Part shown: piece after piece, positions 1 to 7,550 of the stretch
How positions within the stretch are numbered: position 1 is the stretch's first letter
Layout: each line of letters begins with the position of its first letter
Source: Myxococcales bacterium
GTDB taxonomy: Bacteria > Myxococcota > Bradymonadia > UBA7976 > UBA1532
DNA: 7,634 bases
Assembly: GCA_020430675.1 (NCBI GenBank)
Contig: JAGQJJ010000167.1
Location: 1-7,634 of the forward strand
Direction: 5' to 3'
The notes under the pieces: model-generated
Database searches by the model: none
Seen by the model: only the letters and a program-made list of their open reading frames with translations
What the model was told of the DNA's origin: nothing
Translations under genes and position numbers: made by a program

Positions 1-1312
1 CGAGCGCGACGTCGAGGCGGTCGAGGGTGCGGCGGGCGTCTTCCACGTCGCGCTGTTCGGCGGCGAGGTCGCCGACGAGCTGGAGCGCTCGATCGGCTTC
101 GGCGTCGGGGCCGGCGAACTCGGCGGCTTCTTCGGGCAGGAACGAGTCGAGGTCGAACTCCTCGATATTGGCGCCGATGACCTCGTTGAAGTGGGCTTCG
201 AGGTCGGCGTGGGCGCGGGTGACGTCGCGCATGTCCTGCTGCATGGGTTCAAACTCGCGGCGCACCTCTTCGAAGGCTTCGATCGCCTCGCCGTGGCGGC
301 CGAGCATCATCAGGAGCTTGCCGCGCAGCAGCCGCGCCTCGTGGCCTTTGCGAATGTCGGGCTGGCTGATGAGCAGAATCTCAAGCTTGCGCAGGGCTTT
401 GTCGTAGGCGCCCTCTTTGATCGAGATCCAGACGCTCTCGGACATGGCCTGCTCGAAGAGCGAGGAGTCGCGCGGCACCTGGTTGTAGGCGCCGATGGCG
501 TCGCCGAGGCGGCCCTGCTCGTAGAAGATGCGGGCGCGGGCCAGCAGGGCTTCGTCGCGGACGCGGGCGAGGCGCGTCGGGTCGGCCTCGCCGTTGACCG
601 CGGGGGAGGCGATGACCGCGTCGAAATGGGCCAGGGCGGCGTCGAAGTGGCGGCCGGCGGTCTCGATCACGCCGAGGAAGTAGCGGGCGCGGCTGTAGTC
701 GGGGCTGCCGGGCGGAATCAGGGCGAAGTGCTCGGCGGCGCCGGCCAGATCGCCGGTGCGGAAATGGTACTTGCCGACCGCGTAGCGCAGGGTTGAGTCG
801 GCGGTGCTGTCGAGCAGGACGCGGGCGCGCTTGAGGGCGCGCTCGGCGGCGGGGCCGTCGCCCAGACGCAGGGCGATCTCAAGCTGGCGCGCGACGGCGT
901 GCTGGCGCTGGGCGGGGTCGCCGCGCTCGGCGACGTGGTCGAACCAGCCGGCCGAGGCCTTGTAATTGCGCGTCAGATAGAGCGATTCGGCCAGGTAGTA
1001 GAGCGCGTCGCGATAGGCCGGGTGCGTCTGGCTGCTCGGGTTGGTCACCAGATCGAGCAGCACCATCGCGGCGCGGTCATAGTCGCCGGTGAGGAAAAAG
1101 AGCTGGCCGTCGCTGAGGCGCGCGGTGAACTGGTAGCGGCGTTCGAGGGCGGCGGCGGCCAGATACGTGGGTTCGAGGGCTTCGACGTCGGTCGTCAGCG
1201 CGTCAAGCTCGGCCTGGACCGCGGCTTCATCGACCGCGGGCTGGGCGTGGGCGGCCGCGGCGACGATCAGCGCGGTGAGCAGGAGCAGGCGGGCGGTTGT
1301 GTTCGACCGCAT
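1..1312 (-). CDS. Secreted TPR-repeat protein, 3' end cut by window edge
   Basis: 437 codons are visible, reading from an ATG at 1312 to the left edge without a stop; the C-terminus lies outside. Residues 1-23 are a Sec signal peptide (basic start, Leu/Ala core, AHA cleavage site before Gln24), so the protein is probably periplasmic. Residues about 45-360 are helical TPR-like pairs, for example DGQLFFLTGDYDRA (68-81), RDALYYLAESLY (101-112), YAVGKYHFRTGDLAGAAEHF (177-196), EALLARARIFYEQGRLGDAI (254-273) and RLLRGKLLMMLGRHGEAI (327-344). An acidic, heptad-like region follows from about 365. The start lies only 3 nt after the stop of the upstream gene (1316), so the two are surely co-transcribed and probably translationally coupled; no clear Shine-Dalgarno is seen. 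TPR arrays of this kind normally scaffold protein complexes. The specific role is unknown. A link to myxobacterial envelope or motility machinery is a guess from lineage and context only. Confidence 0.88.
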   Translation of the reverse strand, partial: MRSNTTARLLLLTALIVAAAAHAQPAVDEAAVQAELDALTTDVEALEPTYLAAAALERRYQFTARLSDGQLFFLTGDYDRAAMVLLDLVTNPSSQTHPAYRDALYYLAESLYLTRNYKASAGWFDHVAERGDPAQRQHAVARQLEIALRLGDGPAAERALKRARVLLDSTADSTLRYAVGKYHFRTGDLAGAAEHFALIPPGSPDYSRARYFLGVIETAGRHFDAALAHFDAVIASPAVNGEADPTRLARVRDEALLARARIFYEQGRLGDAIGAYNQVPRDSSLFEQAMSESVWISIKEGAYDKALRKLEILLISQPDIRKGHEARLLRGKLLMMLGRHGEAIEAFEEVRREFEPMQQDMRDVTRAHADLEAHFNEVIGANIEEFDLDSFLPEEAAEFAGPDAEADRALQLVGDLAAEQRDVEDARRTLDRLDVAL

Positions 1313-1315
1313 CGA

Positions 1316-2059
1316 TCAGCCGTCGCGATCCGCTCGCTCGGCCGCGCTCGCCGCGTCGTCGAGCTGGTCTTCGAAGCGCACGTCAGGGCGGTCTTTGAGG
1401 TCGGTGGTGACGCCGCCCTTCTCGTAGCCGATGACCTTCACCTCGATGCGCTTGCCTTCGTCGGCGTGGAAGGTGTGCGAGGAGCGCAGGGTGAAGACGT
1501 AGCCGCGCAGGTACGAGAAGATGCCGAAGCCGTTGCCGCGGTAGACCATGACCACCGAGACGGTGTGGTTGCCGGGCACGATGGGGCCGTTGAAGATCTC
1601 GAGCGACTCGCGGCCGTCGAGGTCGCCGTCCTGGTCGACCTTGCTGAAGATGGGCGTGCCGTCGAGGCTGTAGGTGACCTTCTCAAGCGTGAAGCTCGAG
1701 CCCATCTCGTTGCGGTGTTCGACGTGGGCCTCGGCGCCGGCGATGGCGCTCGACAGCACCGATTCTTTGAGGATGGCGAGCCGGGTCTTGGTGCGGAAGA
1801 TGTCTTCCTTCAGCTCGTTCACCCGGCCTTCAAGCTCGTCGATCTTGAGGCGGTAGGCTTCGTCGCCGGAGTTGGGCAGCGCGGGCGCGGCGGGCGGCGG
1901 GGCGGATTCGACCTCGATCGCGGTGCCGTCGGCCGGCGCGGCGGTGGGCACTGGAGCGGGCGCCGCTGCGGGCGTCGCTGCGGGCGTTTCTGCGGGAGCG
2001 GGCTGGGCGCTGGCAGCCGCCGCAAAGAGCAGGAGCGGCCAGCAGCTCGTCAAACGCAT
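1316..2059 (-). CDS. Periplasmic protein: Ala/Pro linker, coiled coil, beta domain
   Basis: 247 aa of unknown function. I chose the ATG at 2059 over one 18 codons upstream because it is followed at once by a signal peptide (residues 1-18, ASA before Gln19) and preceded by GGAG 8 nt away. Order of parts: signal peptide; Ala/Pro/Thr-rich linker (19-63) that could span the periplasm or peptidoglycan; a heptad-like coiled coil (about 68-100, EELEGRVNELKEDIF type); then a beta-rich domain (about 110-225) with an Asp-rich loop at 142-148, a PGNHTV turn near 162 and a YEKGG stretch near 212. From memory, Myxococcota proteins of this shape are sometimes labelled 'dihydrolipoamide acetyltransferase'. 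That label likely comes from the Ala/Pro linker: there is no lipoyl-lysine domain and no HxxxD active site here. It has its own promoter candidate and is followed 3 nt later by the TPR gene, so the two products probably work together in the envelope. Confidence 0.9.
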   Translation of the reverse strand: MRLTSCWPLLLFAAAASAQPAPAETPAATPAAAPAPVPTAAPADGTAIEVESAPPPAAPALPNSGDEAYRLKIDELEGRVNELKEDIFRTKTRLAILKESVLSSAIAGAEAHVEHRNEMGSSFTLEKVTYSLDGTPIFSKVDQDGDLDGRESLEIFNGPIVPGNHTVSVVMVYRGNGFGIFSYLRGYVFTLRSSHTFHADEGKRIEVKVIGYEKGGVTTDLKDRPDVRFEDQLDDAASAAERADRDG

Positions 2060-2103
2060 CAAGTGGCTCCGCGGCACGGTCGTGCACGTCGAGGGTCGCT
2101 CTG

Positions 2104-2133
2104 GCAGTAGCACAGAGGGGGAGGAAGTGTCAA
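2104..2133 (-). promoter_or_regulatory. Sigma-70-like promoter of the envelope gene pair
   Basis: On the minus strand there is a perfect -35 box TTGACA (2133-2128), an 18-nt spacer and a weak -10 box TACTGC (2109-2104) preceded by TGC, as in an extended -10. A transcript would start near 2097, giving a leader of about 38 nt. Upstream lies an AT-rich patch (about 2150-2180) with an A6 tract at 2156-2151, around -55, where an alpha-CTD-binding UP element would sit. The patch stands out against the GC-rich background. The -35 match is strong and the -10 weak, so this is a candidate rather than a certainty. Confidence 0.5.
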
Positions 2134-2181
2134 CCTCACCCGTTGGGCGGTTTTTTGGGATTTTGCTTTGTTATCGTGCGG

Positions 2182-3240
<1,059 letters not shown>

Positions 3241-3513
3241 TCAGGCCTGGACGGCCAACCGCTCGGCGTAGATCGCGACCCGCTTGCGCCCGCCCTTGGT
3301 GGTCTCGAACTTCACGAAGCCGTCCGAGAGGGCAAACAGGGTGTAGTCGCGCCCCAGGCCGACGTTTTCGCCGGCGTGGATGCGGGTGCCGCACTGGCGC
3401 ACCAGGATGTTGCCGGCGCGCACGTACTGCCCGTCAAACCGCTTGACGCCCCGCCGCTTGGCGTTGGAGTCGCGGCCGTTGCGGGTGCTGCCCTGGCCTT
3501 TCTTGTGGGCCAT
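3241..3513 (-). CDS. rpmA: 50S ribosomal protein L27
   Basis: A 90-aa protein, close to the usual L27 length. It begins with the hallmark [20 protein letters not shown] and continues with the [17 protein letters not shown] and GTRIHAG blocks. L27's flexible N-terminal tail reaches toward the peptidyl-transferase centre of the large subunit and helps place tRNA. The sequence starts directly at MAHKKG, so there is no cleavable N-terminal extension of the Firmicutes kind. The ATG at 3513 has a strong Shine-Dalgarno, GAGGAG, 6-7 nt upstream. It lies 34 nt downstream of rplU and 27 nt upstream of obg, in the widely conserved rplU-rpmA-obg operon. Its TGA stop (3243-3241) is in the same frame as obg, with no other stop between. 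Confidence 0.98.
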   Translation of the reverse strand: MAHKKGQGSTRNGRDSNAKRRGVKRFDGQYVRAGNILVRQCGTRIHAGENVGLGRDYTLFALSDGFVKFETTKGGRKRVAIYAERLAVQA

Positions 3514-3547
3514 CTGAACTCTCCTCGCGGTCGGTCGCCGACCGGTC

Positions 3548-3859
3548 TCAGGCGCTGATGCCGGTGATCCGAAGCTCGGTATACCGCTGACGGTGGCCCT
3601 GCTTCTTGTGGTAGCCCTTCCGCCGCCGCTTCTTGAAGATGATGATCTTCTTGGCCTTGCCCTGCGAGACGATCTCCGCGTCGACGGCAGCGCCGTCGAG
3701 CATGGGCCGCCCGATGCGGGTCTCGCCTTCGCCGCCGAGCAGCAGCACCTGATCGAGCCGCACGCCCTCGCCGGGTTCGCCTTCGAGCTTTTCGACCCGA
3801 AGGGTCTGGCCCGGGCTGACGCGGTACTGCTTTCCGCCGGTCTTGATGATCGCGTACAT
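3548..3859 (-). CDS. rplU: 50S ribosomal protein L21
   Basis: A 103-aa protein, the same length as E. coli L21, which binds 23S rRNA in the large subunit. The start [14 protein letters not shown] is the conserved L21 N-terminus, which fixes the ATG at 3859 although the frame stays open further upstream. The basic C-terminal signature is present: [20 protein letters not shown] (residues about 70-89), then [12 protein letters not shown]. The Shine-Dalgarno is weak (GGA, about 6 nt before the ATG). It is the first gene of the rplU-rpmA-obg operon and sits about 100 nt downstream of a TTGACA promoter, behind a structured GC-rich leader. Nothing in the protein is unusual. Confidence 0.98.
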   Translation of the reverse strand: MYAIIKTGGKQYRVSPGQTLRVEKLEGEPGEGVRLDQVLLLGGEGETRIGRPMLDGAAVDAEIVSQGKAKKIIIFKKRRRKGYHKKQGHRQRYTELRITGISA

Positions 3860-3959
3860 GGAACGTCCAAACGCCGGGGACGACGCCCCCGGAAGAGGGG
3901 AGCCGTCGCGCTCATGCCCCGGTCGGCACACTGCTGCCCACCAAAGGCGTCAACGGGGC
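3860..3959 (-). promoter_or_regulatory. Structured 5' leader of rplU mRNA, possible autoregulation
   Basis: About 100 nt lie between the predicted transcription start and rplU. Visible pairings: GCCCCG (3959-3954) with CGGGGC (3921-3916), enclosing a GGCA/TGCC stem (3938-3935 with 3928-3925); and, nearer the gene, a C-run (3900-3897), G5 run (3890-3886) and C4 run (3879-3876). In that last group the middle G-run can pair with either neighbour, giving two mutually exclusive hairpins ending 14 nt before the start codon. Leaders bound by the encoded ribosomal protein are known for rplU operons in Firmicutes. Homology to those is not shown here. The outermost arm may sit right at the transcript 5' end. 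Confidence 0.4.
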
Positions 3960-3963
3960 GCGA

Positions 3964-3992
3964 AGGTTAGGTCGAGTTTGGTTGGATGTCAA
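3964..3992 (-). promoter_or_regulatory. Sigma-70-like promoter of rplU-rpmA-obg
   Basis: On the minus strand, TTGACA (3992-3987) is followed after exactly 17 nt by TAACCT (3969-3964). The -35 box is perfect, the spacing is ideal, and the -10 keeps the first, second and last consensus bases. Transcription would start near 3957. The promoter lies just after the mtnA stop at 4007, so its upstream side overlaps the mtnA 3' end. Its place ahead of a ribosomal-protein operon fits a strong housekeeping promoter. Confidence 0.65.
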
Positions 3993-4002
3993 CCCGATCG
4001 GG
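3993..4002. promoter_or_regulatory. 10-bp palindrome abutting the rplU -35 box
   Basis: CCCGATCGGG is a perfect palindrome that ends at the base next to the TTGACA box and begins 4 nt after the mtnA stop. It could be an operator half-overlapping the promoter or a remnant of the mtnA terminator, although no T-run follows on the mtnA transcript. The palindrome is certain; the function is unknown. Confidence 0.3.
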
Positions 4003-4006
4003 GCGG

Positions 4007-5062
4007 TCAACGCGCAAGGCGCGTCGGGGCCGCGCCAGAGGCCGCTGCGCGCTCGACGTGGGCTCGCAATCCGGGGGCAAACGGCGGGTGGATCGGGCCG
4101 TATTCGGTGATGATCGCGGTGATCCACTCGGCGGGCGTGACGTCGAAGGCCGGGTTGTGCACCGGCACGCCGACGGGCACGAGGCGGGTGTCGCCGACAT
4201 GGGTGACCTCGCGATCGGGGCGGCGCTCGATGGGGATGGCGGCGCCGTCGGCGGTGGCGAGGTCGATGGTGCTGGTGGGCATCACGAAGTAGACGGGCAC
4301 GCCGTGTGCCCGGGCGAGCACCGCGAGGCCGTAGGTGCCGATCTTGTTGGCGCTGTCGCCGTTGGCGGCGACGCGGTCGGCGCCGACGATGACCGCGTCG
4401 ACCTCGCCCTGCGCCATGAGCCAGGCGGCCATGTTGTCGGTGATGACGGTGACCGGCACGCCGTCGCGGTGCAGCTCCCAGGCGGTGAGGCGAGCGCCCT
4501 GCAGGAAGGGGCGCGTCTCGTCGGCGTAGACCTGCTTGAGCTTTCCGTCGCGCCACGCGGCGCGGATGACGGCGGCGGCGGTGCCATCGCCGCCGGTGGC
4601 GAGCGCGCCGGTATTGCAGTGGGTGAGCACGCGCGCGCCTACCGGCAGCAGCGCGGCGCCGTGTGTGCCCATGGCGGCGCACATCTGGCGGTCTTCCTCG
4701 TGGATGGCCTTGGCCTCGGCTTCGAGCGCGGCGACGGGGTCGTCGGGCGCGGCTTCGAGGCGACGGCGCATGCGGTCGAGGGCCCAGAACAGGTTGACCG
4801 CGGTCGGCCGGGTGGCGGCGAGGCCGTCGAGCGCGGCCTGCAGCGCGGCGGGCGCGGCGTCGGCGCGGGCGGCGAGCACCATGGCGTAGGCGGCGGTGAT
4901 GCCGATGGCCGGGGCGCCGCGCACGACCATCGCGCGGATGGCATCGGCGGCGGCCGGCCAGTCGGCGAAGGTCAGGTAGGTCTCTTCGGTGGGCAGCCGG
5001 CGCTGGTCGAGCAGGGTGAGGGCGTCGCCGCGCCAGGCGATGGTCTCGAAGGATGGGCGCAC
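4007..5062 (-). CDS. mtnA: S-methyl-5-thioribose-1-phosphate isomerase
   Basis: A 351-aa cytosolic enzyme of the methionine salvage pathway. It converts methylthioribose-1-phosphate (aldose) to methylthioribulose-1-phosphate. It belongs to the family related to eIF2B alpha subunits. Family marks: RGAPAIG (48-54), [12 protein letters not shown] (147-158) with the expected catalytic Cys149, [18 protein letters not shown] (227-244) with the expected catalytic Asp229, PTSTID (262-267), and NPAFDVTP (303-310). Length is typical. The start is a GTG at 5062, supported by GGAG 7 nt upstream and by the fit of the N-terminus to the family. No other methionine-salvage gene is in the window. The gene stands between an outer-membrane protein and the ribosomal cluster, so its neighbours say little about its regulation. 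It could be read from the upstream gene across 81 nt or from an unseen promoter. Confidence 0.96.
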   Translation of the reverse strand: MRPSFETIAWRGDALTLLDQRRLPTEETYLTFADWPAAADAIRAMVVRGAPAIGITAAYAMVLAARADAAPAALQAALDGLAATRPTAVNLFWALDRMRRRLEAAPDDPVAALEAEAKAIHEEDRQMCAAMGTHGAALLPVGARVLTHCNTGALATGGDGTAAAVIRAAWRDGKLKQVYADETRPFLQGARLTAWELHRDGVPVTVITDNMAAWLMAQGEVDAVIVGADRVAANGDSANKIGTYGLAVLARAHGVPVYFVMPTSTIDLATADGAAIPIERRPDREVTHVGDTRLVPVGVPVHNPAFDVTPAEWITAIITEYGPIHPPFAPGLRAHVERAAASGAAPTRLAR

Positions 5063-5129
5063 CGTGGGTCTCCGGGCTCTGAGCGGGCGCCCATCATCGG
5101 CGGGTTGGTGGCGGGGTGCAACGGCCCCA

Positions 5130-5139
5130 ACTGGCCAGT
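5130..5139. repeat. 10-bp palindrome after the barrel gene
   Basis: ACTGGCCAGT is a perfect palindrome starting 4 nt after the barrel gene's stop. Further down the same 81-nt gap are a GGGG/CCCC pairing (about 5113-5126) and GGGCGCCC (5085-5092). None is followed by a T-run, so this is at best a weak or Rho-assisted terminator, or an mRNA-stabilising 3' structure. Confidence 0.25.
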
Positions 5140-5143
5140 ACGC

Positions 5144-6055
5144 TCAGAAGCCGATGCCGACGTTCACGAGGAGCTGCGCGGCGTAGAGCGAGTCGGGCGC
5201 GTCGGCGGCGGGCAGCTGGCCGCCCTGGGCCGGCTCGTCGCGGTCGAGCTTGACGGTGTAGAAGGGCAAGACCAAATCGGCCTGGGCGAACATGCGCAGG
5301 GTGCTCGACCGCAGGAACGAGTAGCCGCCGATGGCGCGGCCCTGCAGGCCGTTCTCGTGGTAGAGGCCGTCGTGATTGCCGATGGCGATGCCGCTGAAGT
5401 CGAGGCCGGCGCCGAGGTAGGCGCTGCCGTCGGCCTCGGGGCTGAGGAAGTACAGGCCGGCGATGCCGATGCTGCCGATCAGGCCCTGGGCGGTCTCGTC
5501 GTCGGAGGGCGAGAAGGTCAGGTCGGCCCCGGCCTGCACGCCGAACTGGTCCAGCTCGTAGCGGTAGCCGGCGCCGATGTTCATCAGCGGCTGGTCGAGG
5601 CCGAGACTGCCGCCGGGGCCGAGGTGCAGGTAGTAGAGCGAGTCGGCCTGCACGCGCAGCGGGTCGGCCTGCTCTTCGGTGACGTTGTGGCGACCGACGG
5701 CGGCCGAGCCCGAGACGACCTTCGCGCCGGTGAGCTGGGCCTTGACGAGCTGGTCGTAGACCTTGGGCAGCTCGTTGGCGCTGGCGGCGCGGGCGGTGCG
5801 GGTGCGGCTCGGGCCGCGCAGGGTGACGGTGACGACGTCGCCGGTGGTGATCTGGGCCAGCTTGTACTGGCGCTCGCAGGGCGCGTCGACGACGCTCTGG
5901 CCCTGCTCCTCGAAGGCGCTGCTGACCAGGATGACCGCGCCGCGCAGCTCGTTGGTGGCTTCGAGGCCGTCGTCGAGCGTGACGCAGACGTTGGCGGCCT
6001 GGGCGAAGGTGGGCAGGGCGAAGGCGAGGGCGGTCAGGGTGCGAATGGTCTTCAT
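5144..6055 (-). CDS. Outer-membrane beta-barrel protein with periplasmic N-domain
   Basis: 303 aa. Residues 1-20 are a clear signal peptide (AQA before Ala21). The mature part looks two-fold. Residues about 21-130 form a soluble domain with only two cysteines, Cys24 and Cys60, which could make a disulfide in the periplasm; it includes the TARAASANELPKVYDQLVKA stretch (87-106). From about 137 on, alternating aromatic/hydrophobic strands with Gly and polar turns (SLYYLHLGPGG, GAGYRYELDQFGVQAGADLTF, AYLGAGLDFSGIAIG, LRMFAQADLVLPFYTVKL) end in VNVGIGF. The terminal Phe is the usual barrel-assembly signal. From memory, Myxococcota carry families with this N-domain plus small barrel, function unknown. 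The ATG at 6055 has GGAG 6 nt upstream. It is separated by 113 nt from the dehydrogenase and 81 nt from mtnA. The barrel assignment rests on pattern only. Confidence 0.85.
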   Translation of the reverse strand: MKTIRTLTALAFALPTFAQAANVCVTLDDGLEATNELRGAVILVSSAFEEQGQSVVDAPCERQYKLAQITTGDVVTVTLRGPSRTRTARAASANELPKVYDQLVKAQLTGAKVVSGSAAVGRHNVTEEQADPLRVQADSLYYLHLGPGGSLGLDQPLMNIGAGYRYELDQFGVQAGADLTFSPSDDETAQGLIGSIGIAGLYFLSPEADGSAYLGAGLDFSGIAIGNHDGLYHENGLQGRAIGGYSFLRSSTLRMFAQADLVLPFYTVKLDRDEPAQGGQLPAADAPDSLYAAQLLVNVGIGF

Positions 6056-6168
6056 TGTGTTCTCCGTGCAAGCGGTTGGCGTTGACGAAGACCACGTTAG
6101 GTGGGCGACCGCGGTAGGGCGATGACGCGAGGCAACAGCAGATAACTGCGCCGGCGCCGGGCGCGAAC

Positions 6169-7335
6169 TCAGCCGCGGCGGGTGTAGGCCTTGCGCAGAA
6201 TCTTGGCGATGGTGCCGAGCTGCATGTTGCTCGTGCCCTCGTAGATCTTCCCGATCTTGGCGTCGCGGAAGAACTTTTCGACGGGGTACTCCTTGGTGAA
6301 GCCCACCCCGCCGAGGAACTCGACGCACATGCTGGCGGTGCGCTCGGCGACCTGGCTGCTGAACAGCTTGGCCATCGCCGCCTCCTTGACAAAGGGCTGG
6401 CCGGCGTCCTTGAGGCGGGCGGCGTTGTAGACCATGAGCCGCGCGGCTTCGATCTCGGTGGCCACCTGGGCGTACTGGAACTGCATGCCCTGGAAGTCGG
6501 CGATGGGCTGGCCGAACTGCTGGCGCTCGATCATGTAGCCCATGGCGTAGTCGAAGGCGCCTTGGGCGAGCCCGATCATCTGCGCGCCAATGCCGATGCG
6601 GCCTTCGTTGAGCGTCTCGATGGCGATCTTGTAGCCGACGCCTTCTTCGCCGAGCACGTTCTCGGCGGGCACGATGCAGTCCTGAAGCACCAGCTCGCAG
6701 GTGCTCGAGGCGCGGATGCCGAGCTTGTCTTCTTTCTTGCCGACCGAGAAGCCGGGGAAGTCGCGCTCGACGAGGAAGGCGGTGATGCCCTTGTAGCCCG
6801 CGTCGGGGTTGAGGTTGGCCATCAGCACATAGGCCGAGGCCTCGGCGCCGTTGGTGATCCACAGCTTGGTGCCGTTGAGCACGTAGTCGTCGCCGCGCTT
6901 CTCGGCCCGGGTCTTGAGCGCGAACGCGTCGCTGCCCGACCCCGGCTCGCTGAGGGCGTAGGCCCCGACCCACTCGCTCGACAGCTTGGAGAGGTAGCGC
7001 GCCTTCTGGTCGTCGTTGCCCCAGCGCAGGATGGCGTTGTTCACCAGGGTGTTCTGCACGTCGACGAAGACCGATACGCTCGGATCGACCGTCGCGAGCG
7101 CCTCGACGGCGAGGATCGCCGTGAAGAAGCTCGACTCCGAGCCCCCGAACTTCTCGGGCACCTCGACCCCCATCAGCCCCATCTCGAAGAGCGGCTTGAT
7201 GAGGTCGAGGTCGATCTTGCCGGCCGCGTCCATCGCGTGCACCCGGGGGGCGACCCGATCGCGGGCGAAGCTCAGGACGGCGTCGCGGAAGATGATCTCG
7301 TCGTCGGTGAGGCGGGTCAGCGGGGGGTTGCTCAT
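6169..7335 (-). CDS. Acyl-CoA dehydrogenase, short/branched-chain type
   Basis: 388 aa, full length for the family. It is an FAD flavoenzyme that oxidises acyl-CoA to 2-enoyl-CoA and passes electrons to ETF. Marks: YALSEPGSGSD (126-136) and WITNG (159-163) in the FAD/substrate region; LNEGRIGIGAQMIGLAQG (242-259); ADFQGMQFQYAQVATEIEAA (279-298); GGVGFTKEYPVEKFFRDAKI (342-361); and IYEGTSNMQL (364-373) with the expected catalytic base Glu366. The C-terminal half closely resembles, from memory, mammalian ACADSB (2-methylbutyryl-CoA dehydrogenase of isoleucine breakdown), so branched short-chain substrates are likely; butyryl-CoA is the main alternative. No partner genes of branched-chain amino-acid breakdown or ETF are in the window. 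The start at 7335 (MSNPPLTRLTDDE) fits the family; its Shine-Dalgarno is weak. A CGGCGCCG-centred GC palindrome lies after the stop (about 6150-6166) without a T-run. Confidence 0.97.
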   Translation of the reverse strand: MSNPPLTRLTDDEIIFRDAVLSFARDRVAPRVHAMDAAGKIDLDLIKPLFEMGLMGVEVPEKFGGSESSFFTAILAVEALATVDPSVSVFVDVQNTLVNNAILRWGNDDQKARYLSKLSSEWVGAYALSEPGSGSDAFALKTRAEKRGDDYVLNGTKLWITNGAEASAYVLMANLNPDAGYKGITAFLVERDFPGFSVGKKEDKLGIRASSTCELVLQDCIVPAENVLGEEGVGYKIAIETLNEGRIGIGAQMIGLAQGAFDYAMGYMIERQQFGQPIADFQGMQFQYAQVATEIEAARLMVYNAARLKDAGQPFVKEAAMAKLFSSQVAERTASMCVEFLGGVGFTKEYPVEKFFRDAKIGKIYEGTSNMQLGTIAKILRKAYTRRG

Positions 7336-7550
7336 CGGCGTCTCGGCGATGTCCGGGCGGGCGCGCGGCCCGCGGGTTCGAGGCAGAACGGGCGGTCGAG
7401 TCGAGGGCCACCGTCGCCGAATCGACGGCGCGACGCAAGCAGATGGCGCACCGCGTCGGAGGGGCGGTTTCTGGATCCGCTCCAGTGACTACCGAATAAT
7501 GAAGTCGCACGGCATCACCGGTCGTTCGGCGGCCGAAGGCGGGGACGCAC
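7336..7550. promoter_or_regulatory. Divergent intergenic region between acyl-CoA dehydrogenase and lipoprotein
   Basis: 215 bp between two divergent starts must hold both promoters. Visible: an AT-richer patch at about 7489-7503 (ACCGAATAATGAAG) that could serve a -10 box in either direction, with no convincing -35; an inverted repeat CTGGA-N5-TCCAG (7471-7485) next to it, operator-like; a 6-bp hairpin CCGTCG/CGACGG (7411-7416 with 7423-7428); and a 6-bp GC stem (7357-7362 with 7368-7373). The last two would lie in the dehydrogenase 5' UTR. I see no small gene in it. Confidence 0.4.

Noticed and set aside
1316..2059. Dihydrolipoamide acetyltransferase (E2) identity
   Set aside because: Only the Ala/Pro linker is alike. 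There is a secretion signal, no lipoylation-site domain, no catalytic HxxxD motif, and the protein is far too short.
191..2110. Long plus-strand open frames over the TPR and periplasmic genes (for example 191-796 and 899-2110)
   Set aside because: They are antisense shadows of GC-rich minus-strand genes. Their products are low-complexity Gly/Ala/Val/Asp/Arg strings without domains, and the minus frames carry signal peptides and TPRs.
2141..2156. CCCGTTGGGCGG plus T6 as an intrinsic terminator
   Set aside because: The T-run is on the plus strand, where no gene needs ending. On the minus strand it is an A-run upstream of a promoter. The stem is only about 3 bp, and a UP-like role fits better.
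3986..6085. 699-codon plus-strand open frame opposite mtnA and the barrel gene
   Set aside because: It covers two well-supported minus-strand genes and the gaps between them. Its protein is repetitive Gly/Ala/Val/Glu without motifs, typical of stop-poor antisense frames at high GC.
6056..6168. Promoter for the barrel gene in the 113-nt gap (TAACGT near 6095)
   Set aside because: A -10-like hexamer exists, but no acceptable -35 lies 16-18 nt upstream, so I do not call it.
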